A DNA stretch of 5,904 nt. Source: Nanobdellota archaeon (GTDB taxonomy: Archaea; Nanobdellota; Nanobdellia; SCGC-AAA011-G17; ARS1403). The stretch covers positions 1 through 5,904 of the forward strand of contig JAHJRB010000093.1 of assembly GCA_018831025.1 (NCBI GenBank), given 5' to 3'. Under the pieces are notes generated by a model. The model had not been told where the DNA came from. It worked only from the letters and a program-made list of their open reading frames with translations, and made no database searches. The position numbers and the translations under genes were made by a program. This document shows, piece after piece, positions 1 to 5,505 of this stretch (position 1 is the stretch's first letter; every line of letters begins with the position of its first letter).

Positions 1-1
1 A

Positions 2-472
2 ATAAAGCCGGGTTATGAAAGATGGCGATCTGGAGATTTTGATGCTGTTGTACCTACAACTAAAAGTGCAGGGATATTAAGAAATGCTATAACTTTATCT
101 CCTATGTTCTCTAATTATGGACCTGGAGTCTCCACAAGTTATGACAGACTTTTAGGAGATGGAATTGTTGGAATTGGAGCAACTGCAGGATATAATGGGG
201 AAGATCCATTCTGGACTGGAAGAGTTACTTTAGGTAATGATAGAGCTAGAGCTGGTTTAGGTTTAGGACAAACCTATACTGAAGATAAAAAAGCTGTTAC
301 TTTAGAAATCCCTTTACAATATAACTTAGATGAAAAGGCTTATGTTGAGTTAACACCTGGAATCAGAGACATGGGAAGATGGAAAGGTCAACTTGATGGA
401 AATGGTTTTGAAGGAACTAAAGACTATGGTCAAGTTAGAGTTGGTGCAGGTTTCAGATTCTTCAGATTCTAA
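2..472 (+). CDS. Beta-strand-rich, possibly outer-membrane-barrel-like protein, 5'-truncated by window edge
   Basis: The frame is open from base 2 to the TAA at 470-472, giving 156 visible residues. The ATG at 104 is therefore an internal Met (sequence ...TLSPMFSNYG...) and the true start lies left of the window. The visible part is glycine-rich with alternating polar and hydrophobic residues and short turns. Likely strands, counted from the first visible residue, are about 42-51, 54-64, 69-79, 82-93, 97-108, 112-122 and 142-156. The C-terminus, VRVGAGFRFFRF, alternates and ends in Phe, as the last strand of bacterial outer-membrane barrels does. No family was recognised, so the barrel reading rests on pattern only. 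A secreted or surface beta-sandwich is the main alternative. Its G+C is far above that of the next gene (hand count 50/120 at 121-240 versus 26/120 at 601-720), which may reflect high expression or different ancestry. Confidence 0.75.
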   Translation: MKPGYERWRSGDFDAVVPTTKSAGILRNAITLSPMFSNYGPGVSTSYDRLLGDGIVGIGATAGYNGEDPFWTGRVTLGNDRARAGLGLGQTYTEDKKAVTLEIPLQYNLDEKAYVELTPGIRDMGRWKGQLDGNGFEGTKDYGQVRVGAGFRFFRF

Positions 473-474
473 AC

Positions 475-484
475 CTTTTTAAAT
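475..484 (+). promoter_or_regulatory. TATA box for the Trm5-like gene (leaderless)
   Basis: CTTTTTAAAT is centred about 27 nt before the ATG at 507, the standard archaeal TATA-to-start-site distance. The mRNA should therefore begin at or next to the ATG, and no ribosome binding site is present. The wider 14-mer AAACCTTTTTAAAT (471-484) recurs exactly upstream of the minus-strand gene that starts at 1848. Confidence 0.6.
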
Positions 485-485
485 T

Positions 486-506
486 CCTATTTCTTTTTTC
501 TTTTTT
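486..506 (+). terminator. T-rich transcription terminator of the left-edge gene
   Basis: Starting 14 nt after the stop codon is a pyrimidine-rich run with two T6 tracts (493-498 and 501-506), typical of archaeal U-tract termination without a stem-loop. The same bases form the TATA-to-ATG spacer of the next gene, so terminator and promoter are merged. Inferred from sequence only. Confidence 0.5.
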
Positions 507-1247
507 ATGACAAGTTTTGATACTGTAGGAAATATAATAATTTTTTCTGAAGATATAAGTAAAGCAAAGGCTAATGAAATATTAAAGAAATTAAAAAATA
601 TTAAAACTGTTGCTGTTAAAACTAAAATTCATTCAGGTATTTATAGAACTAAAAAAGTTAAAATTTTAGCTGGAGAAAAAAATAAAGAAACAATACATAA
701 AGAAAATGGAATTCAAGTTAAATTGAATATAGAAACTTGTTATTTTTCTCCTAGATTAAGTTCAGAAAGATTAAGAATAAGTAAATTAATTAAGAATAAT
801 GAAAGTGTTTTAGTGATGTTTAGTGGATGTTCACCTTATTGTTTAGTTTTTGCTAAGAATTCTAAAGCTAAAGAAATTTATGGTGTCGAAATTAATCCTA
901 AATGTCACAAATATGCATTAGAAAATTTAGAATTAAATAAAATAAAAAATGTTAAATTGTATAAAGGTGATGTTAAGGAAGTTTTACCTAAAATTAGAAA
1001 AAAATTTGATAGAATTGTAATGCCTTTGCCTAAAAGTTCTGAAGATTTTTTAGATTTAGCTAATAAAAAAATAAAGAAAAATGGGATAATTCATTTTTAT
1101 GATTTTGAGAGAGAAGAAGATATTCCTAAAAAAAGTATAGAAAAGATAGAAAAGAAAATTAAAAAATTTAAAGTTTTAAAAGTTGTTAAATGTGGAAGTT
1201 TTGGTCCTGGTAAATTTAGAGTTTGTGTTGATTTTAGTCTAAACTAA
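507..1247 (+). CDS. Trm5/Met-10+-family tRNA methyltransferase-like protein, D1-less
   Basis: This is a class I SAM-dependent methyltransferase of the Trm5 family, whose known members make m1G at position 37 of tRNA. Residues 1-75 resemble the Trm5 D2 domain (SFDTVGNI near the start, HKENG at 65-68). The linker FSPRLSSERLR (80-90) is a family hallmark. The Rossmann part shows motif I VMFSGCSPY (103-111), the SAM-ribose acidic residue in GVEINP (126-131), GD at 154-155, and a motif IV-position MPLPK (172-176). Compared with classic archaeal Trm5 (about 330 aa), the N-terminal D1 domain is absent. An in-frame TAA at 480-482 and the TATA box 27 nt upstream fix the start at 507. Classic Trm5 has DMFAG and an Asn-Leu-Pro motif; here the Asp and Asn are replaced, so this could be a paralogous subfamily with another target. 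It is very lysine- and AT-rich and its 3' end overlaps the convergent next gene by 14 nt. Confidence 0.85.
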   Translation: MTSFDTVGNIIIFSEDISKAKANEILKKLKNIKTVAVKTKIHSGIYRTKKVKILAGEKNKETIHKENGIQVKLNIETCYFSPRLSSERLRISKLIKNNESVLVMFSGCSPYCLVFAKNSKAKEIYGVEINPKCHKYALENLELNKIKNVKLYKGDVKEVLPKIRKKFDRIVMPLPKSSEDFLDLANKKIKKNGIIHFYDFEREEDIPKKSIEKIEKKIKKFKVLKVVKCGSFGPGKFRVCVDFSLN

Positions 1248-1848
1248 TATCGCAACCTAAAAAAATAGCTATACCTGGATAATTATCTTCAAAATCATTT
1301 CTAAACTCTACTTGAAAATATCCAAAATGAGTTTTGTCTTCTAAAACAACAGGCATTCCTATTCCAAGTTTTCCATAATATCCAAAAGTAGTATCTTTTA
1401 CATCTCTGTCAGAACTTGAATAAGATTCTCTTCCAGAACTATTGTAACTTTCATTTTCTGAAAAAAGAGTTTGTCTTAATCCTCCACCTAAAAATAAATT
1501 ATTCCCTAAATTAAAAGTAAGACCTTCTGTAAGAGAGATTTCTCCTAAGGACTCTGAATAAGAACTACTTTCATCTATAAAAAATCCTCTCTCTGAAGAA
1601 GAATAATTATCTCCATCTGATTGATAAGTAGAAATACCTAAATCTAAAGAAACATTAGGGTTAGCTAATTTAAAATCCAATCCAAAAGCAAACCCAGCAG
1701 TATAATCTTCTGTAACTTGCTCAGATAAAGGAATTTGATAACCTATTCTTGGAGATATTCTTACATCTGCTTCAGTTGCTCTAGGACTAACTAATGCTGT
1801 TAAAGCAGCTAAAGTTCCTATTCCTGTAATTTTTCCTAATAATGACAT
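1234..1848 (-). CDS. Secreted OmpA/OmpX-like eight-stranded beta-barrel protein (predicted)
   Basis: This 204-aa protein has a Sec-type signal peptide: Lys6, a hydrophobic core at about 8-20 and a likely cut after ATEA (residue 27). The mature part has eight amphipathic strands near 29-39, 48-62, 65-77, 100-114, 117-129, 154-168, 174-184 and 192-203. Turns after strands 2, 4 and 6 are tight (NPN, GNN, EDKT). Loops after strands 3 and 5 are long and rich in Ser, Tyr, Asp and Glu (78-99, 130-153). Long outer loops alternating with short inner turns is the OmpA/OmpX/OmpW layout. The loops also hold Asn-X-Ser sites (N81, N132, N136) that could be glycosylated. The C-terminus ends in ISLD rather than the aromatic residue of bacterial porins. 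No specific family was recognised. A soluble surface beta protein is possible. Its own promoter lies upstream, and the gene converges on the Trm5-like gene. Confidence 0.75.
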   Translation of the reverse strand: MSLLGKITGIGTLAALTALVSPRATEADVRISPRIGYQIPLSEQVTEDYTAGFAFGLDFKLANPNVSLDLGISTYQSDGDNYSSSERGFFIDESSSYSESLGEISLTEGLTFNLGNNLFLGGGLRQTLFSENESYNSSGRESYSSSDRDVKDTTFGYYGKLGIGMPVVLEDKTHFGYFQVEFRNDFEDNYPGIAIFLGCDISLD

Positions 1849-1874
1849 TTTTACAATTATTGAGTAATAACATT

Positions 1875-1884
1875 ATTTAAAAAG
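1875..1884 (-). promoter_or_regulatory. TATA box for the barrel-like gene
   Basis: Read on the minus strand this is CTTTTTAAAT, preceded by AAAC (1885-1888), giving the same 14-mer as upstream of the Trm5-like gene. Its centre is about 31 nt before the ATG at 1848, predicting a leader of only a few bases and no room for a ribosome binding site. Confidence 0.5.
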
Positions 1885-1897
1885 GTTTCTATGGCAA

Positions 1898-1909
1898 ATA
1901 TTTAAATAT
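1898..1909 (+). promoter_or_regulatory. TATA box for the DUF2391-like gene (leaderless)
   Basis: ATATTTAAATAT is a perfect palindrome centred about 27 nt before the ATG at 1931, the same spacing as at the Trm5-like gene. It implies a leaderless mRNA. The 82-nt gap 1849-1930 is fully accounted for by this and the divergent TATA box. The symmetry is most simply that of the TATA box itself and not an operator. Confidence 0.55.
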
Positions 1910-1930
1910 CTAAGTAAGTTAGTAAATATC

Positions 1931-2566
1931 ATGCCAAGGAAAAAAGTTACTAAAAAAAAGAGAATAAATAAAAAAAGAACTTCTAAAAAAAATTCTCTAA
2001 AAGATATTAATGAGAAACTAGGTAAGATTTTAAGATATGAAAAGGCGCAAGATAAGAGCGATGATGTTTTAGAAAAATTAAGTAAAAAACAGCTTGCTAG
2101 AGATGATAAATTCGAAAAAGAAATAAATGAAATACAGAGAGATTTAGAAAGAGAAGTTGGAAGCCATCCATTAAAAAAAATTACATATAGAGATTTCGGA
2201 AAATCTTTGATTGGAGCTTTTGTCGGTGTTGTAAGTCATTTTGCTTTTATAGAAGGAGCACACTTGTCTGAAAATTTAAGTGTTTTAAGAGCAAGCACTT
2301 TGTTAATTACTGCCTATGTTATTGGCATGATTTTTATTTATGTTGCTGGATTCAGAAAGGTCAAGCAAATAAAAGTCTTTAAGTTTGTACCTGTAAGAAT
2401 AACGTTTATATATATTGTTAGCATATGTGTAGTTTATTTTGTATTGTTTATATTTGGGCTTACAGCTCATGCAGATGCAATAGGAATCTATAAACAAGTT
2501 GCAACTGTTTCAATACCCGCAATAATTGGAGCAAGCGCTGCTGACTTGATTGGTGGAAATGAATAG
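1931..2566 (+). CDS. DUF2391-like integral membrane protein with lysine-rich N-terminus
   Basis: This is a 211-aa protein in three parts. Residues 1-22 are almost all Lys and Arg, probably disordered and possibly binding nucleic acid or lipid headgroups. Residues 23-75 are a charged, predicted coiled-coil helix. Residues about 90-208 carry four membrane helices (near 92-112, 119-140, 155-177 and 190-207). The membrane part resembles the archaeal DUF2391 family from memory: an IGAFVG opening, a VPVRIT segment before helix 3, and a final GASAADLIGG. DUF2391 has no established biochemical role, so none is assigned. The positive N-terminus should be cytoplasmic. A TATA box 27 nt upstream fixes the start. 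The gene leads a two-gene unit, its stop overlapping the next start. Confidence 0.75.
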   Translation: MPRKKVTKKKRINKKRTSKKNSLKDINEKLGKILRYEKAQDKSDDVLEKLSKKQLARDDKFEKEINEIQRDLEREVGSHPLKKITYRDFGKSLIGAFVGVVSHFAFIEGAHLSENLSVLRASTLLITAYVIGMIFIYVAGFRKVKQIKVFKFVPVRITFIYIVSICVVYFVLFIFGLTAHADAIGIYKQVATVSIPAIIGASAADLIGGNE

Positions 2567-2870
2567 AGAAACAATAAAAGAGGAATTAGAAAGAAAGAAG
2601 AAATTTATTAGATTTTTAAGCAATGCTATTTTTTTATTGTTAGATGCGATTAATGAGAGAGATGAGGGAGATATTACGAAATATCGGAAGTTTGCTATAG
2701 ATAGTATAGATGCGATTATAAAAATAAACTCTCATGGAGAATTGAAAAGTGAAGATACGAGAGAAGAAGATGCTAAATTGGGTGAACTAAAAAAATCTGT
2801 TAAAGAATTAAGTAATGATATAAGCAGTAAATATAATGCATTACAAAGCTCCTTAAAACCAAAAAAGTAG
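2559..2870 (+). CDS. Small charged helical protein, unknown function
   Basis: This 103-aa protein starts at the ATG at 2559, which overlaps the upstream stop in ATGAATAG (8 nt), a sign of translational coupling. In-frame TTG (2550) and GTG (2553) would extend it by two or three residues. A GGTGG sits at 2552-2556, only 2 nt before the ATG, unusually close for a ribosome binding site. The protein appears all-helical: helix 1 about 4-33 with a hydrophobic stretch (FIRFLSNAIFLLLDAI, 16-31), helix 2 about 38-57, then a charged linker and a C-terminal coiled-coil-like helix (70-97) ending in KPKK. The first stretch has flanking charges and is more likely a packing helix than a membrane span. No family was recognised. 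Pairing with the DUF2391-like protein, which also has a coiled coil, suggests the two may interact (inference). Confidence 0.7.
   Translation: MNRETIKEELERKKKFIRFLSNAIFLLLDAINERDEGDITKYRKFAIDSIDAIIKINSHGELKSEDTREEDAKLGELKKSVKELSNDISSKYNALQSSLKPKK
2861..2866 (-). terminator. U6 tract ending the ATPase operon
   Basis: On the minus strand, T6 followed by GGTTTT begins 5 nt after the ATPase stop codon (2872-2874). It is coded by the Lys codons at the end of the converging small gene. This is a plausible archaeal U-tract terminator; no hairpin is apparent. Confidence 0.4.
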
Positions 2871-2890
2871 TTTAAATTTCCTTTTTTATT
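2871..2890 (+). terminator. T-rich terminator of the DUF2391-like unit
   Basis: Directly after the stop at 2870 the plus strand becomes pyrimidine-rich, with a T6 tract at 2882-2887. It lies inside the 3' end of the converging ATPase gene, so termination would occur within that gene's last codons on the opposite strand. Inferred from sequence. Confidence 0.4.
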
Positions 2891-5493
2891 TCTTGAACTA
2901 TGGATGGAGAAGAGCCTGCGTGCCAACTTAATTTTGGGCGTATTCTTAATGGATAAATTCTTTCAGAAGTATCATCCAATAAAATTGCTGCACCTTTTTC
3001 TCTTGGCAGATTATTTATTTGCTCAGTAATTCCTAACTCCATATAACTCTGCATCATTTGATTCAAAGAATCAATATCCTGCTTTGCAGTTAATCTATGA
3101 GATAAAACAATATCGGATTGTGTTATTACATCATCATGGATTTTTCCTGGTTGTTGAGTTGCTAATATCATCGAAATTCCTGGTTGTCTACCCTCTCTTA
3201 ATAAAGAAATTAATGCGTTTGTTGCAGGTGTTGTTTTATCTCTGGGTAACATCTGATGACATTCATCAATTAATAACCAAACCTGCGGTAGTTTAGATTT
3301 TCTTGTAGTTTTTTTAAATGGATTGTAGCCTTGTTTGATTTCATTTAATTCTTCTTTTTTTCTTTCTAACATTCTTTCCTGTAATATTTTTTGGGCTATT
3401 AAACCAGTTACTAGACTTTTGATTGACCAATTTCCAGCGGTAGATGAATAACAGCTAATGTCTATTACAGAAACCTTTCCAGGCTGGACTAAACTACTAA
3501 ATTCTTCAGCTGCTTCTGAAAACAATCCCCATGTTAAAGAAGCTTCGAATAAACTTTCAACCAGATTTTTTGTCTCTTCATTTGCTTTAGCATCTGATTC
3601 TGCTTCCATTATTATATCATGAATAGAATAATTACCATGTAGTTTTTTTAATATCCTTGTAATTAAAACTCCCTCTCTAGAATTAACATCTAAGTTAAAG
3701 GTGCTGCACCAATCTGAAGCTGTTAATAATTTTGGATGGATTGTAAATGGAACATCAACTGGAATTCCTTGCTGCTTGTGCTTTTCGAAATAACCTGCAG
3801 GAGTAAAGATTGTAAGATCTTTTAATGCAGTAGGTTGTAAGTTCCAAGATTTTAATAATTTGGAATCTCTTTCATTAGCATATTTCATAGACCAAAAAAT
3901 ACCCATTGTGTCTAAGATTACAACTGAAAGATTTTGTCTTACTTCTTCTGGCAGGTTAATAATAGATTCTGCGATAACGCTTAATGAATAACTATTATGT
4001 ACAATTATATCATTAGCGATAAAATTGTGATTGTTTGGAACACAGATGTCATAAACCTTGAAATTACCTTCTAATTTTTCCATAGAAATTACCTCATCCC
4101 AGAAAATATCTGACTCTGCCAATAGTTTTAATCCGTTGTGTTGTTCTGCTTCCGCTACTTGTAACATAACAGACCTTGTTGTAGAGTACTTAACCCTTTC
4201 TCTCATTGCCTTGGGGTATTTATATCCGCAAAATCTTCCGACTTCTGCCCAATTATCTGGACGATATAAACCCCATATTTCTTTTGGAATTGTATCCACA
4301 TTACTATTAAAAGAAATATTTTCTGCATGTTCTAAAAATTGTTCTACCCGTTTTTCTTTATTTCCAAAAAACCCTATTTCCCTAACAAATTTAATAGAAT
4401 TTTCTGTATTAATTACTATCTCATATGACTTAAACATTTTATTATTTAACCTGATTCTTTTATCTCTTAATTTAGAGAGGATTCCATATCTGAGAAGTAA
4501 GTGGTGTACTTGTTTTATTAATTTTGTAGAGGAGGAACTATAACTTATTTCCCAACCATTTCTAGAATTATTTAAATAAATACTTCCATCGCAACTGAAC
4601 AACCGATTAAGAAATAAGCTAAGCTTTTCTTTTTTTAATTTTAGGATTTCTTTTGGAATGGATTTTTGAAGTGCTGAAAGACCAAAGAGACCATATTTTT
4701 CTATAAAAAGCCTAATTTTTCTTTTCTTATTTATAATTTTGCTACCTTTTGCCCAACATTTTCTTTTCCCATCAAAAATCATTTTACTAGAATCTAAACA
4801 TATAGTTTCGTAAAGAGGATTAGATATTCTGTAACATCCCTTTCTTTCTTCCATTAATTCTGAAGTAGGATCTAACTTTTGTAGGTCGCTTCTAAATTCT
4901 TCAATAATTTTTTCATCATTATTACTAAAAGTAACTATTTTCTTTGTATGGCCTTCTGCAATTAAATATGCAAGGAGTCTAATTTCATTATTGGACATTT
5001 CATTATTCCCAAAATTATCAGTTTTTCTTGGTGTAGCAATTCTGCTCCCGATTGATAAATCTTGTGCTTCTTTCCATCCCTTTATTGTTAGTAGGGGATG
5101 TTCCTTTGTTAGTTTTATTTCTTTTCCACTTCTTAATTTTATTTTTATTAATTCATTTGTATTCCTTGAAAAGAATTCTGTTTTCTGTGTTTTTTCAATT
5201 TTTAATTTTTCATTTAAAGATAAGATATTTTCATTATTATTTTCTAAATCTTTTATTGGAATTTGAGAACCATCTGTTAAGCTAATTAAAGTATCCCCGT
5301 GGAGGCATTTTCCAGATCCTCTTTTTCCACAAATTAAAACTACATGGGATTTTGCAACATCCATGTAAACTGGATTAGATAAAGAAATATTTCTGCCCAT
5401 TTTAACATAACTTTTTCCTAGTAGAATTAATCCTTGAGTGCCATATTTTTCTTTATCTTCTTTATCTCTGCCTACTATTATGTTGTATGCCAT
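2872..5493 (-). CDS. HerA/FtsK-superfamily ATPase interrupted by an intein in Walker A
   Basis: This 873-residue precursor contains a 435-residue host protein split after residue 62. The N-extein (1-62) has a short beta-rich leader (GLILLGKSYVKMGRN), much shorter than the usual HerA HAS-barrel, and ends GKRGSGK. The C-extein (501-873) begins SYSLS, so splicing restores Walker A as GKRGSGKS. Other motifs are Walker B LLIDECH (740-746, with D743 and E744), REGRQPG (766-772), the sensor ILATQQP (776-782), and an arginine-finger-like SHRLTAKQD (798-806). HerA proteins are hexameric DNA translocases, usually paired with NurA and Mre11-Rad50 in end resection. None of those partners is in the window. 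Instead the gene follows a small membrane-protein gene by 12 nt with no visible ribosome binding site, so translational coupling is likely. A related HerA/VirB4-like pump role is possible. ATPase identity is firm; the cellular role is open. Confidence 0.92.
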   Translation of the reverse strand: MAYNIIVGRDKEDKEKYGTQGLILLGKSYVKMGRNISLSNPVYMDVAKSHVVLICGKRGSGKCLHGDTLISLTDGSQIPIKDLENNNENILSLNEKLKIEKTQKTEFFSRNTNELIKIKLRSGKEIKLTKEHPLLTIKGWKEAQDLSIGSRIATPRKTDNFGNNEMSNNEIRLLAYLIAEGHTKKIVTFSNNDEKIIEEFRSDLQKLDPTSELMEERKGCYRISNPLYETICLDSSKMIFDGKRKCWAKGSKIINKKRKIRLFIEKYGLFGLSALQKSIPKEILKLKKEKLSLFLNRLFSCDGSIYLNNSRNGWEISYSSSSTKLIKQVHHLLLRYGILSKLRDKRIRLNNKMFKSYEIVINTENSIKFVREIGFFGNKEKRVEQFLEHAENISFNSNVDTIPKEIWGLYRPDNWAEVGRFCGYKYPKAMRERVKYSTTRSVMLQVAEAEQHNGLKLLAESDIFWDEVISMEKLEGNFKVYDICVPNNHNFIANDIIVHNSYSLSVIAESIINLPEEVRQNLSVVILDTMGIFWSMKYANERDSKLLKSWNLQPTALKDLTIFTPAGYFEKHKQQGIPVDVPFTIHPKLLTASDWCSTFNLDVNSREGVLITRILKKLHGNYSIHDIIMEAESDAKANEETKNLVESLFEASLTWGLFSEAAEEFSSLVQPGKVSVIDISCYSSTAGNWSIKSLVTGLIAQKILQERMLERKKEELNEIKQGYNPFKKTTRKSKLPQVWLLIDECHQMLPRDKTTPATNALISLLREGRQPGISMILATQQPGKIHDDVITQSDIVLSHRLTAKQDIDSLNQMMQSYMELGITEQINNLPREKGAAILLDDTSERIYPLRIRPKLSWHAGSSPSIVQEIKKEI
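3994..5307 (-). mobile_element. Intein (438 aa) with LAGLIDADG endonuclease, inserted at the P-loop
   Basis: The intein spans precursor residues 63-500. Splicing blocks are complete. Block A starts with Cys63 (CLHGDTLISLTDGS). Block B has TKEH (129-132, the TxxH motif). Block F is YDICVPNNHNFIAN (481-494). Block G ends in His499-Asn500, followed by Ser501 as the +1 nucleophile. All standard catalytic residues for class 1 splicing are therefore present. The insertion lies between Lys62 and Ser501 of Walker A. P-loops are favoured intein sites because their DNA is highly conserved, which helps homing. No terminal repeats, target duplication or transposase are seen, as expected for an intein. 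Between the endonuclease and block F lies a further helical segment (about 401-470) that may contact DNA, as in other archaeal inteins. Confidence 0.95.
4324..4992 (-). other. DOD (LAGLIDADG) homing endonuclease domain of the intein
   Basis: This covers precursor residues about 168-390. The first LAGLIDADG helix is LLAYLIAEGH (173-182) and the second LNRLFSCDGSIYL (295-307). The acidic metal-binding residues expected at the end of each helix are present as Glu180 and Asp302. The frame is uninterrupted and the spacing of about 120 residues between the two helices is normal for a single-chain enzyme. Nothing visible indicates decay, so the domain could still cut an intein-less copy of the ATPase gene. 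Domain limits are approximate. Confidence 0.85.
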
Positions 5494-5505
5494 AAAAAGA
5501 AGTTA

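Noticed and set aside
104..472. Reading 104 as the start codon of a complete 122-aa gene.
   Set aside because: The frame stays open to base 2 with protein-like sequence in the same style, and no TATA box or ribosome binding site precedes 104. The gene is cut by the window edge.
1898..1909. Palindrome ATATTTAAATAT as a repressor operator.
   Set aside because: It sits exactly where the TATA box is expected, and TATA boxes of this type are naturally symmetric. No second half-site or flanking repeat was seen.
1849..1930. A small RNA in the divergent gap.
   Set aside because: The 82 nt are filled by two TATA boxes and short leaders, and no stable stem is apparent by eye.
2303..2497. Minus-strand open frame of 64 codons within the DUF2391-like gene.
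   Set aside because: Tyr/Asn/Ser-rich complement of membrane-helix codons, with no promoter or conserved features.
2732..2926. Minus-strand open frame of 64 codons across the convergent junction.
   Set aside because: It overlaps the ends of two better-supported genes in other frames and has no start signals.
3084..3296. Plus-strand open frame of 70 codons opposite the ATPase Walker B region.
   Set aside because: Antisense to a conserved motif region, with no initiation signals.
4058..4543. Plus-strand open frame of 161 codons inside the intein.
   Set aside because: It is antisense to a region with clear intein motifs, has no promoter or ribosome binding site, and shows no recognisable protein features.
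4991..5285. Two overlapping plus-strand open frames rich in Phe, Leu and Ile opposite the intein N-terminus.
   Set aside because: The hydrophobic content is the complement of Lys/Glu-rich coding sequence, not a membrane protein. No start signals are present.
3994..5307. The insertion in the ATPase as a transposon or group I/II intron.
   Set aside because: The reading frame continues through it and the full set of splicing residues is present. No terminal inverted repeats, target duplication or transposase were seen.
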